Virus record (IMG/VR): IMGVR_UViG_3300022745_000041
Coordinates: 1-54,422 of that record
From: a virus
Reading direction: 5' to 3' (one strand)
Length of the DNA stretch: 54,422 nucleotides
The notes under the pieces are model-generated. The model had not been told where the DNA came from and did not search any database. It saw nothing but the letters and a program-made list of their open reading frames with translations. Of the stretch, positions 47,473-54,422 are shown piece by piece. Both the position numbers and the translations under genes were made by a program. Position 1 is the stretch's first letter; every line of letters starts with the position of its first letter.

Positions 47473-48917
47473 GACATTACGTCGAGCACCGACCGCAGCG
47501 CGTCCGACTTTTTTTTTACAGCTAGCTCGTAAGGCTCATTCGCTTGGAACAACGGATCAGCGTTCGGACCATACTGCTGTTGTGTCTGCTCGCGCATGGC
47601 CTGCTTATCCGCCTTTACCTGCGCAAACGCAGCATCAAGCCGCTCAACATAATCACGGGCCAGTGGAACGCCAGCATTGGCCAGTATGGTCGCAACGTCG
47701 ATCGCTCCTGACTCTAGCAGCGGCCCCCATTGCGGCATTGCCATGATAGCTTTAACCGTCTCGACCATCAGGCCATCAGTGATGCGTGACGTTGGCGTTA
47801 CCGTGATTTTTGGAGGCTTGCCAGGGTAGTTCGCAGGCCCGTAGACACGATTGACGATCGCTTCAAATTGGCTCGTCAGTTGCGAGCCAAGCGAATCGCA
47901 CTTACTGAGAACAACAAACATACGCACCGTCTGTGATGCGTATGAACCTGTTTCAGTGTCCATAGTAACCGATTCGTGAACGCCGAACGCCCGCGACATC
48001 TTTGCGTCAATCAGATTGTCGATAATCTCCAACGGCTTCGCATCCAGCGATCTCGCTTCGTGCGTGATGTCGATCTGATACTTGCCCTCCATGCCCGGTG
48101 TGCTGTGTGCATCGTTGGGCAGGATCGTCAGACCGCCTGCGGTCTTGTTGGCATGGTATTGCGCTGCGATCAGCTTGTGGTTGTTGACCACTCGGCCAGT
48201 TTCATCAACCGCAGTTGCCGGAGCGTGAATTGTCGGACCATCAACGGCCCAACGCGCAACGAACACCTGGATGAGTTGATCTGTCTCTTTGCGTCGCTTG
48301 CGGACCTCAGCCGGAGCGCCTAAGAATAGCGAACGACCATGCGGTTCAAGCGGTGTGGCACTAATCGCAAACCAGCACGATTGCTCTGGCGGTATCACGA
48401 AATCTGAGCCGTCAATCGTGACTCGAATGCCACCGAACTGGCCAGAACTGTCGAGCACCAATTCCGTCGCTCGTGCTCCGTTGATGTGCTTCGGTAGCTG
48501 TTTGAACTGCTTAATGACCGTGATCGGAACGCCGCTAACCTCATCGTTTTCAATGACTAATTCAAACGGCAATCCTCCCCACGTGAACACGCCGTGTTCC
48601 GGGTCGCAGAACTTTTCGAGAGTCTCAAGCCAAAGACGATTGAGGTCGTCTTCGATCGCCTCGGCGGTTGCGTCACCTTCCGGCGCGTCAACGTTTATCG
48701 TGACATCACCACGTTTGACGCTCGATAGCAACACGTCCTGCGTAATGACCACCATCGGGTCTTTGCGCATGTCGCAGACAAGCTCCGCGAGGTCGCGAAT
48801 CGGCTCTGGCTGTACAACTCCGGCGATAACCGGATCAACGGCTTTTGCCGCATCGGCGCTAGCGGTTTGCTTGCTGCCAAACAGTCTACGGGTTGCGTCT
48901 CGGAGTTCTGCGAGCAT
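47469..48917 (-). CDS. Portal protein (DUF935/Mu gp29-like)
   Basis: A 482-residue protein with motifs shared by phage portal proteins: MRKDPMVVITQDVLLSSV, FTWGGLPFELVIEND and GRSLFLGAPAEVRKRRKETD, and SRAFGVHESVTMDTETGSY late. It forms the 12-fold ring at the head vertex. It follows the terminase cluster and is followed by the metalloprotease and minor head genes. A hairpin with the ribosome-binding site precedes ATG 48917. Confidence 0.85.
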   Translation of the reverse strand: MLAELRDATRRLFGSKQTASADAAKAVDPVIAGVVQPEPIRDLAELVCDMRKDPMVVITQDVLLSSVKRGDVTINVDAPEGDATAEAIEDDLNRLWLETLEKFCDPEHGVFTWGGLPFELVIENDEVSGVPITVIKQFKQLPKHINGARATELVLDSSGQFGGIRVTIDGSDFVIPPEQSCWFAISATPLEPHGRSLFLGAPAEVRKRRKETDQLIQVFVARWAVDGPTIHAPATAVDETGRVVNNHKLIAAQYHANKTAGGLTILPNDAHSTPGMEGKYQIDITHEARSLDAKPLEIIDNLIDAKMSRAFGVHESVTMDTETGSYASQTVRMFVVLSKCDSLGSQLTSQFEAIVNRVYGPANYPGKPPKITVTPTSRITDGLMVETVKAIMAMPQWGPLLESGAIDVATILANAGVPLARDYVERLDAAFAQVKADKQAMREQTQQQYGPNADPLFQANEPYELAVKKKSDALRSVLDVMS

Positions 48918-48921
48918 TAGT

Positions 48922-48943
48922 CACTCAGTTTTGCCCCTGAGTG
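48922..48943 (-). promoter_or_regulatory. RBS-containing hairpin before the portal gene
   Basis: A perfect 7-bp stem CACTCAG/CTGAGTG around GGGCAAAA; the start codon lies four bases beyond the stem. Compare 24362-24382 before the hub gene: same CTCAGGGGCA and CTGAG. The two share sequence and spacing although far apart, so a common regulator or a folding switch is plausible. Confidence 0.65.
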
Positions 48944-48954
48944 TTTAGCGTTAG

Positions 48955-49248
48955 TTAATTCACGGAAGCCACAACGTGATCAATCTCACCGCTCGGCATG
49001 GTATCGCCGTCACGTCCGATGGTTCCAATGCTCTGCTCTACGTGCAGTTCAGGCAAATGCTTCTCAGCCTCAATTGACTTCGCGGCAACCTCGCACGCTG
49101 ACGCCAGAACTTTTCGCGACGTTTCACCAACAGCCACTTCCACGATTGTCCCCGGCTCATCGCCCATATCGACCGTGACCTGCATGACAACACCATCAAC
49201 CGGCTCGCCGCCAATGCGACTAATCTTCATTCCACGTTCCAACATCAT
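48955..49248 (-). CDS. Hypothetical head-region protein (97 aa)
   Basis: A small acidic protein with MQVTVDMGDEPGTIVEVAVGE, strand-rich. It resembles an OB-like or decoration-type barrel but has no diagnostic motif. It lies between terminase and portal. Confidence 0.55.
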   Translation of the reverse strand: MMLERGMKISRIGGEPVDGVVMQVTVDMGDEPGTIVEVAVGETSRKVLASACEVAAKSIEAEKHLPELHVEQSIGTIGRDGDTMPSGEIDHVVASVN

Positions 49249-49290
49249 ATAACCTCGCTGCGCGGTATTGCGTGAGGCATACGTTAGCGG

Positions 49291-49527
49291 TTAATGATGT
49301 TGAGTGCTAGGCGTTAGTTGCTCTTTCAGCAGCGCATTCTCTGCCAACAACGCCTCCCACTGAGCTTTATCAACCAATGCGTAGCCGTCGCGGCCTTCGT
49401 ATGTCGTGCGGATATCGGTGAGTCGCAGGACGAAACGAGCGAGGCGTCGACCTGCGTCAAATACTTTCCGCAGGTTGTTTGGACCGTTCTGGAGAATGTA
49501 TTCTGCGTCTTCGAGAAATGAATTCAT
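49291..49527 (-). CDS. Small hypothetical protein (78 aa)
   Basis: ATG 49527 overlaps the stop of the upstream gene (ATGA) and has AGGGGGCGATTC in front. It is helical, with LEDAEYILQNGPNNLRKVF. No function is recognised. Confidence 0.6.
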   Translation of the reverse strand: MNSFLEDAEYILQNGPNNLRKVFDAGRRLARFVLRLTDIRTTYEGRDGYALVDKAQWEALLAENALLKEQLTPSTQHH

Positions 49528-49781
49528 GAATCGCCCCCTATTTCGTTGTCTTCTAGCCACTCGAAAGACTCGTTGTATTCGGCTTGAGCGGCAATGAGGG
49601 TGTCCACAAAGTGAACCGGTTTTAATCCGTGTTCAAAACAGTCGGTAATAAACTCAAGATGTTGCTCCCAAGCTCCGTCTTTCATGCCTTCAAAAACGCA
49701 TGTGAGTTCAATCTCTTCTTGCGACATAATGTAATCGCATGCCCATTCGTAGGCTTGGTCTTTTAGCTCTTCTCTGGTCAT
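49524..49781 (-). CDS. Small acidic protein (85 aa)
   Basis: Starts MTREELKDQAYEWACDYI with GGAGCATGAA upstream. Acidic and helical; no family is recognised. Coupled to the terminase gene on one side and the 78-residue gene on the other. Confidence 0.6.
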   Translation of the reverse strand: MTREELKDQAYEWACDYIMSQEEIELTCVFEGMKDGAWEQHLEFITDCFEHGLKPVHFVDTLIAAQAEYNESFEWLEDNEIGGDS

Positions 49782-49782
49782 T

Positions 49783-51141
49783 TCATGCTCCTGTGTGCCA
49801 CGTGACCGGCCCTGACTGCATCACCAGCTTATTGTAAGCACCGCTTGCAGCGTCGGCTTGATCATCATGAACTCCGCTCCAACACTGCGTGAGTTCGTCT
49901 ATGAAAGCACGATTCCACGGTGCCCGCAATAGGCGGACTTGCTTTTGCTCAGTCCTGGCCTGTAGCGGACGTGCGCGAATGCTTTTCTCTTTGCTCATCG
50001 TCTCTACACGACAGCCATACTTGGCCCACCGCATGACGTTAATTTCTCCGACCGTCTTTCCAGCCCCTCCCCCTTCACGCTCAATCCATTGTTCGCATTT
50101 CAGGCCATGCTGATCGAAGTCCCGTTTCATCGTGGCTTCAATCTGAGCGTCGCGAGTTGATGCCGTCCACTGCCCGCGAACCACGTCCAGGACGTAAACA
50201 AACCCGTCTCCGCCGTCAGCCATCAACACTCCGACCGTGTAGTCACCATCTTTGCTGCTTGCCGTGTCCCAATACCGCACAACCTTCGCAATCTTGGCGG
50301 GTTCGATATCAACAATCTGGTTAATGTCGTCATGCTTGAAGAACAGCCCGCCTTCCGGAATCGGGTTCCCCATATACATGGCGGACCAAAAGTAACTACC
50401 GAGCAACGCCTTTGTTCTCAGTAGCTTATCGAATGAATGAAGCTCCGGACACAACGCCTCGCCGCGTTCGTTAATTGCTGGCAAGAGCAACTTACGAACA
50501 GGAATCCCTTGATCCTTGCAGACCTCATGCAACTGGCCAGTGAGGTCATTCACATGCCAGCGTGTCTGCATGATGATGACCGCTGAATCTTGTTGCAGTC
50601 GCGTATATGCCGACGATAGGAACTGATTCCAGACCGTCTCGCGAACCACTGCTGAACTGGCTTGCTCGTGATTGCTATATGGATCATCGAAGATGAATAG
50701 GTTTGCCCCCTTGCCTGTCGTTGACGAACTTCCACCTGTGCTCATCTCGCCGCGATGCCCCTCCACACCCCACCAGTCTGACCGCTTCAGTGATTTACTA
50801 ACACGTAGCCCTGTCGTTTCTGACATCGACGCGAAGACGTTGCGAGCTTTCGCGCCCCAGCTTGCCGCGAAGTCGCTTGCGTAACTGTTGAGGATGACCC
50901 TCCTGTCTGGCCAAAGACTCATGAGCCAAGCGGGCGTATATTTCGACATCAATTCGCTTTTGCCGTGTTGTGGCGGAACAGATACCGTCAGAATTCGGCA
51001 ATCGTCAACGCCCATGACGGTGTCAATGATTGCGTTATTGATCGCTTGCAAGTGCGGATACGGTTTCCACTGGCCACCGCTTGCGGCTTGAGCGTAACCA
51101 GCGGGCGTTGCTATTCGGCGGACGGATTCGAGGTCAAGCAT
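49783..51141 (-). CDS. Terminase large subunit (452 aa)
   Basis: Walker A PPQHGKSE (56-63), Walker B LFIFDDPY (148-155) and the RNase H-like nuclease with RYWDTASSKDGDY (289-301) and GVHDDQADA near the end. This is the typical ATPase/nuclease that cuts and pumps the DNA. It follows the putative small subunit with the 63-residue gene between. With no cos site recognised, headful packaging fits the circular assembly, but this is inferred. Confidence 0.92.
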   Translation of the reverse strand: MLDLESVRRIATPAGYAQAASGGQWKPYPHLQAINNAIIDTVMGVDDCRILTVSVPPQHGKSELMSKYTPAWLMSLWPDRRVILNSYASDFAASWGAKARNVFASMSETTGLRVSKSLKRSDWWGVEGHRGEMSTGGSSSTTGKGANLFIFDDPYSNHEQASSAVVRETVWNQFLSSAYTRLQQDSAVIIMQTRWHVNDLTGQLHEVCKDQGIPVRKLLLPAINERGEALCPELHSFDKLLRTKALLGSYFWSAMYMGNPIPEGGLFFKHDDINQIVDIEPAKIAKVVRYWDTASSKDGDYTVGVLMADGGDGFVYVLDVVRGQWTASTRDAQIEATMKRDFDQHGLKCEQWIEREGGGAGKTVGEINVMRWAKYGCRVETMSKEKSIRARPLQARTEQKQVRLLRAPWNRAFIDELTQCWSGVHDDQADAASGAYNKLVMQSGPVTWHTGA

Positions 51142-51144
51142 GAA

Positions 51145-51336
51145 TTATTCGATTGGGTCGTGATTTAGCGGCACGTGATCCAATGCGTTGAGCGCTTCTT
51201 GCACGTCGGCAAGTTGCCGCTCGTACTTGTCCGTTGGGATCGCTTGTGCAAAATAGTCGCTATTTTCTTTGCACTTACGGATCAGTGATTTCAAATATGA
51301 TTCACGCTCTTCGAGAATTTCAATCGCATGATTCAT
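51145..51336 (-). CDS. Small coiled-coil protein (63 aa)
   Basis: Starts MNHAIEILEERESYLKSL and is helical with Glu/Lys/Arg heptads; Glu/Asn/Asp at the end. Overlaps the previous gene (ATGA). It may be a terminase accessory; unproven. Confidence 0.55.
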   Translation of the reverse strand: MNHAIEILEERESYLKSLIRKCKENSDYFAQAIPTDKYERQLADVQEALNALDHVPLNHDPIE

Positions 51337-51740
51337 CCCCCGATCCTTTCAGTTAGTGCCGCCCGCCCCTCCGGTGTCTTCAGTAACTCAATCGCTACGT
51401 CTCTCGCTGTTGGGCCTGCGTTATTATTGACCGCTAATCCGACATTTACCTGATTTTGCGGTAACGGAGCGTCCAAGTTAGTCACCGCGATGTTAATCTT
51501 GTCGCTGTCTTGCAGTATTTTCATGGCAGCAATGACATCGCCCGGCTTTCCTCCCGATTGCACCATGCGAAACGCTTCTGCGAGTACCGCTCCTCGCATC
51601 TCTGCCGTGACTGGCCAACGTCTACGGATCGCACGCCTTGCAAGCCGAGCTGTTGCGTGATCTGTCAAAACATCATTGCCCTGACCCCGGAATCCGTGCG
51701 ACGGTTGGTGTACTAATTCTGTAGTATTTGCATCTTCCAT
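51333..51740 (-). CDS. Putative terminase small subunit (135 aa)
   Basis: Its position before the large subunit and its size fit a small terminase. The sequence has HATARLARRAIRRRWPVTA then GGKPGDVIAAMKILQDSDK, basic helices fit for DNA binding, followed by a disordered and then helical C-terminus (AIELLKTPEGRAALTERI) that could contact the large subunit. No diagnostic motif. Confidence 0.55.
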   Translation of the reverse strand: MEDANTTELVHQPSHGFRGQGNDVLTDHATARLARRAIRRRWPVTAEMRGAVLAEAFRMVQSGGKPGDVIAAMKILQDSDKINIAVTNLDAPLPQNQVNVGLAVNNNAGPTARDVAIELLKTPEGRAALTERIGG

Positions 51741-51775
51741 GATGCCACCATCGTATCATGATTGCATCTTCGTGA

Positions 51776-52072
51776 CTATTGCGGACCAATGACCCGCTGC
51801 CATTTGGCCGACTCGAAATAATTGGCGGTTTGACCATCCGAACACGCCAGCCCAACTCCAGGAATCATGAACAGTGACACGCAATCGGGATCATCGTCTT
51901 CGGGCATCTGCATCCACCACCATCCCGGCCCGTCCGGTGCGTCGAGCCACTGGTTGATGAAATGCTTCGCAAGGATTTTCTCAAGGTCGTTCGGATAGGC
52001 CAAGCCCAGCGATTGGCAGAGTTGATCTACCTCTCTGGCCACCGACACGATTCGCTCATTGATTGTTTTCAT
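51776..52072 (-). CDS. Hypothetical protein (98 aa)
   Basis: Trp-rich middle (DGPGWWWMQMPEDDDPD) and a helical N-terminus. No family is recognised. The gap to the next gene is about 35 bp. It could be a small accessory in the packaging cluster. Confidence 0.6.
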   Translation of the reverse strand: MKTINERIVSVAREVDQLCQSLGLAYPNDLEKILAKHFINQWLDAPDGPGWWWMQMPEDDDPDCVSLFMIPGVGLACSDGQTANYFESAKWQRVIGPQ

Positions 52073-52121
52073 GTCATCGCCCTGCCGGATGTTTTACTGC
52101 GTCTGCGCCGTCTAAAAAGCG

Positions 52122-52337
52122 TTAGCCGGACTGCCGCCGCTTCCAATCTCTGAAGCCTTTCGACCGTCGCAAGGCTTCCTCGATCGCTCCCGTCTTGCTT
52201 TCAACGGTCGCGAGGTATTCCGCCAGCTCGAGGTCAACCTTGATCGCGAGTGGTATCTTCACTTCATCGGGGCGGGCTTTTCGGCCCGCCCCTTTTCGCT
52301 TCCCGCCGTGCTTCCCGCCGTGCTTAGTCTGCCGCAT
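52122..52337 (-). CDS. Ribbon-helix-helix-like DNA-binding protein (71 aa)
   Basis: Has the start GGKHGGKRKGAGRKARP then VKIPLAIKVDLELAEYLATV and IEEALRRSKGF, the order of an arm, a ribbon strand and two helices in RHH proteins. It probably regulates a promoter nearby, perhaps the one at 52629-52655. Overlaps the previous gene. Confidence 0.65.
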   Translation of the reverse strand: MRQTKHGGKHGGKRKGAGRKARPDEVKIPLAIKVDLELAEYLATVESKTGAIEEALRRSKGFRDWKRRQSG

Positions 52338-52581
52338 GGTATTTCACCGTTGCTCCGACGCCTTTCGCTCGCCATTGGTTTGCCACATCGTCCGCCCCGT
52401 GACCGTCTGCCGCGAAGTAAGCCACTGTCGCAACGTAGAGCCACTGGCGGAATGTTCGCGTCCCGTATTTCTTGAACCCGTTCGGCCTGGCTTCAATCTT
52501 ACTCTTGTCGATGCCCGCGACTTTCAGTGCTGTTTTTGTGCTGGCGTAAACTTGAACGTAGGTGAAATCGAATTGGTTCAT
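52324..52581 (-). CDS. Hypothetical protein (85 aa)
   Basis: Starts MNQFDFTYVQVYASTKTAL with AAGGAA upstream. It is basic and compact, with a strand-helix pattern. It is the first gene of the rightmost operon after a 265-bp gap with a promoter. No family is recognised. Confidence 0.6.
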   Translation of the reverse strand: MNQFDFTYVQVYASTKTALKVAGIDKSKIEARPNGFKKYGTRTFRQWLYVATVAYFAADGHGADDVANQWRAKGVGATVKYHAAD

Positions 52582-52846
52582 TTGTCGGTTCCTTGTGTTG
52601 CTGGGTTGGTTTCAACTCTGGTACACAAGTTATCGGCGTGTTTGATTAGCGTCAATACCCTTTTCAAGATTCCGAACGGATTTCGGCTAACAAGTATTTG
52701 GGCCTGACGGAGTACCGCAGGCCAAAACTTGCGTTCTGCGGACAAAATCACCGTCTCTCCGATGTGTCACGACTCAACGAATCCCGCTCGTTAGTGACAT
52801 GCCAGCCAACCGCCGTCGTTCACTGTTGGCCCTCGGCGGGGTAGCT
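52582..52846 (-). promoter_or_regulatory. Promoter and hairpin gap upstream of the packaging operon
   Basis: A 265-bp gap with no convincing gene. On the minus strand it has -35 TTGACG (52650-52655) and a -10-like GATAAC (52629-52634) with a short 15-bp spacer. An imperfect 13-bp hairpin at 52692-52730 (AAGT-TTTGGGCCTG / CAGGCCAAAACTT) lies upstream. The rest shows no clear features. Confidence 0.5.
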
Positions 52847-53089
52847 TCACTTTCCGGCTGGCCGGCTCCCCAATTCTTTCTCGCACAAGATCGTCGAAAC
52901 ATCGTCAATGTGCAGGCAGTCCACCATGCAGGCGTAATCGTTCGGCGGCTGAATGACTGCGATGTTTCCGTTGCAGTAGTCGTTGCCCGGCGTCGCGCTA
53001 TGAAGGACTCCGAAGGCCACAACCTTGCCGCCGTCGAGCTTCACGATCTTGTCACCGTTCTTGGCCTCGCGGCCGTTTCTGTAGTGCAT
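52847..53089 (-). CDS. Conserved small phage protein (80 aa)
   Basis: Starts MHYRNGREAKNGDKIVKL with GGAGTTGGTG upstream. It has a recurring pattern of small phage proteins (REAKNGDKV, then GNDYCNGNIAVI). It is beta-rich. The function is unknown; the family is recognised only as widespread in phages. Confidence 0.65.
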   Translation of the reverse strand: MHYRNGREAKNGDKIVKLDGGKVVAFGVLHSATPGNDYCNGNIAVIQPPNDYACMVDCLHIDDVSTILCEKELGSRPAGK

Positions 53090-53187
53090 CACCAACTCCA
53101 TTGAACCGCAGAACAAAAAATTCAAAACGACGGGCGGTAACGTCTGTCTCGAATCGCGGGGTCGCTCGCCCGCGTTTTAATTTGGCG

Positions 53188-53482
53188 TTAGACGCAAACT
53201 GCCTCCAGCTCCTTCTGTCGCTCTTCAAGCCGTTCTTCGACGATCAACACGAACGCCTCACGAAATCGCGGCCCCAACTCCTGCAAGATGTCAGCGCTAC
53301 ATGCTCGCTGCAAATTCTTCCCGTCGCTGCCGTACCAGACGGCCCAGTCCACGAAGTCGAACCGCAATGAATTCGTCTTGCGGCCAACGTCGATAGCTTC
53401 CTTCAATCGCCTGATTTCTTGACCGAGTGCCTCGGCTCTGGCCACGATGTCTTTTCACTCTCTGAAGCTCTGCCACGTCCAT
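53188..53482 (-). pseudogene. Small coiled-coil gene with a one-base frameshift
   Basis: ATG 53482 has AAGGGG upstream and reads MDVAELQRVK. At an A4 run (plus 53453-53456) a one-base shift carries on to VARAEALGQEIRRLKEAID and the rest of the natural-looking protein (about 97 residues if joined). Removing one base restores the frame. It could be a sequencing error in a homopolymer, a real mutation, or a programmed shift; no stem-loop of the usual kind follows. Confidence 0.55.
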
Positions 53483-53485
53483 CGC

Positions 53486-54422
53486 TTAACCCCTTGCGTC
53501 TAACAATTTCTTCTTGCGGATTCGTCCATGAACCGCAAAAGAAAGGCGTTCGTTGATCGTCTTCACTTTGTGCCCCGTCGCTCGCAGCAGGTCGAGCACT
53601 TGGCCGCGTGTTTTGATGCCAAACCAGTCAGCACCCTGCATGTACCATGTGCCAGTTTCGTCAAATCCCCACAGTCTCAGATTCCCGATTTGCTCGTTGT
53701 CATTGCCTTCCGAGTGCGGATAAACATCGTCAGGCACTCGCACGCTTCCGATGCTTCGCAGCCATTCGCGAGTAACCGGCTTCGCACGCTCCGTAATCTC
53801 GGCCTTCGCTGCGGCGATGGCCTCATCACGCAGGTCAAACCAGTTCTTGCCATCAACATCATCGACAAACATACCGAAGTCTTGAATCGACACGGCCTCT
53901 AAGAGAGTTATCAACCGCTCATTCACCGGCTGCGATTGCTGCTCACAAAATGCGTCAGCGATTACTGATTCACTCCAGCCAGCGACACGGTCGAACTCTT
54001 TGGTTGCGTTGGATAGCTCCAGCTTGAGCCGCTCAACTTCTTTTGCCAGTTCGTCACGCTGACCGACCAGCATCTCCGCCACGCTTGGCCCAACCTGCGA
54101 ATAGTTGTTGCCGGTTCTGATCTCATGCAGGTCCGCAAGTCCCCTATCCGAGTCGGCGGTTATTTCCGACTCAATCGCAACAGCGGCTCGCCAGTATTCG
54201 CCAAGTTCGGCTTGTTGTTTCGCGACGGTTTCCCGCAACCGTTCAAGCTCGTCGAGCATCGCGAGATAGTCGTTGTGGACCTTTGCGATCCAGTCCATGT
54301 CGTGATTGCCTGCATCAACTAAATATGCCGCATGTGTTTCGCAGATCATCTCGCCATCGCAATACACTCGCGGCGATAGCACGCACACAATTGCCTCCCA
54401 CTCGCCCTGCGTCGTCTTCGCG
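53486..54422 (-). CDS. Coiled-coil protein, C-terminal part (gene crosses contig ends)
   Basis: Continues the gene at 1-183 (total 325 residues). The middle has several coiled-coil segments (LDELERLRETVAKQQAE, KEVERLKLELSNATKEF) and the C-terminus has a globular domain (LRLWGFDETGTWYMQGA, FAVHGRIRKKKLLDARG). No family is recognised. Bases 54281-54422 repeat the first codons. Confidence 0.7.
   Translation of the reverse strand, partial: AKTTQGEWEAIVCVLSPRVYCDGEMICETHAAYLVDAGNHDMDWIAKVHNDYLAMLDELERLRETVAKQQAELGEYWRAAVAIESEITADSDRGLADLHEIRTGNNYSQVGPSVAEMLVGQRDELAKEVERLKLELSNATKEFDRVAGWSESVIADAFCEQQSQPVNERLITLLEAVSIQDFGMFVDDVDGKNWFDLRDEAIAAAKAEITERAKPVTREWLRSIGSVRVPDDVYPHSEGNDNEQIGNLRLWGFDETGTWYMQGADWFGIKTRGQVLDLLRATGHKVKTINERLSFAVHGRIRKKKLLDARG
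54281..54422. repeat. Terminal overlap, right copy
   Basis: Matches 1-142 except for three synonymous third-position differences. See the left copy. Confidence 0.9.

Noticed and set aside
52774-53022. Second frame within 52847-53089
   Set aside because: Arg/Ser/Thr-rich shadow of the conserved small gene; no start site.

Overview
The window is an essentially complete tailed-phage genome of siphovirus type (long tape measure, tail tube, large terminase, portal, no contractile sheath gene seen). It is about 54.28 kb, has a GC content near one half, and almost all genes lie on the minus strand. The last 142 bases repeat the first 142 with three mismatches, all synonymous in the gene that crosses the join. 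The sequence is therefore best read as a circular map assembled from a slightly mixed population, and one gene (1-183 plus 53486-54280) is cut by the arbitrary ends. The host cannot be named from sequence. Lipoprotein signals show a bacterium. No peptidoglycan hydrolase was recognised, while a papain-family protease sits in the presumed lysis region, so a host with a protein-rich envelope is a speculative possibility.

Layout in the direction of transcription (right to left). From about 53.5 to 45.3 kb: small early or accessory proteins, then a packaging and head-entry module (putative small terminase, large terminase, portal, lethal-factor-like metalloprotease, Mu F-like minor head protein). 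From 44.95 to 45.35 kb: two small plus-strand genes, the only convincing plus-strand genes, behind a good sigma70-type promoter. From 44.8 to 39.9 kb: protease/scaffold, decoration-like protein, major capsid, connectors and two paralogous tail-tube proteins separated by a terminator. From 39 to 34.7 kb: small membrane proteins, lipoproteins, a papain-like protease and a thioredoxin lipoprotein, probably lysis and host interaction. From 34.7 to 21.3 kb: fibres (collagen-like, beta-helix, a 1002-residue protein), tail completion, tape measure, hub and a mucin-like Ser/Thr-rich protein. From 21.3 to 17.7 kb: two glycosyltransferase genes, one fused to a methyltransferase, beside the Ser/Thr-rich gene. 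From 17.7 to 12 kb: metalloenzymes, nucleotide enzymes, a ParB-like protein and many small genes. From 12 to 1.6 kb: DNA metabolism (Sak4-like ATPase, DUF669 protein, SF2 helicase with intein, DNA methylase, SNF2-like helicase, primase-helicase, Hjc-like nuclease).

The most striking finding is in the SF2 helicase at 7373-9970. Its DEAH-box motif is interrupted by a 274-residue intein with intact splicing motifs. About 220 of those codons are read in a second frame as a complete Zn-finger/NUMOD3/Vsr-like homing endonuclease (8767-9426), so one stretch of DNA encodes both the splicing domain and the nuclease. Other notable signals are: a probable iteron origin after the primase gene (1975-2058); heavy over-representation of the palindrome TGGCCA; related structured RNAs between early genes; two tRNA-like elements with abnormal anticodon arms; twin hairpins that hold the ribosome-binding sites of the portal and hub genes; gene cassettes bracketed by duplicated leaders; and the pairing of a mucin-like protein with glycosyltransferases.

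All assignments rest on motif recognition by eye. No database search was run.
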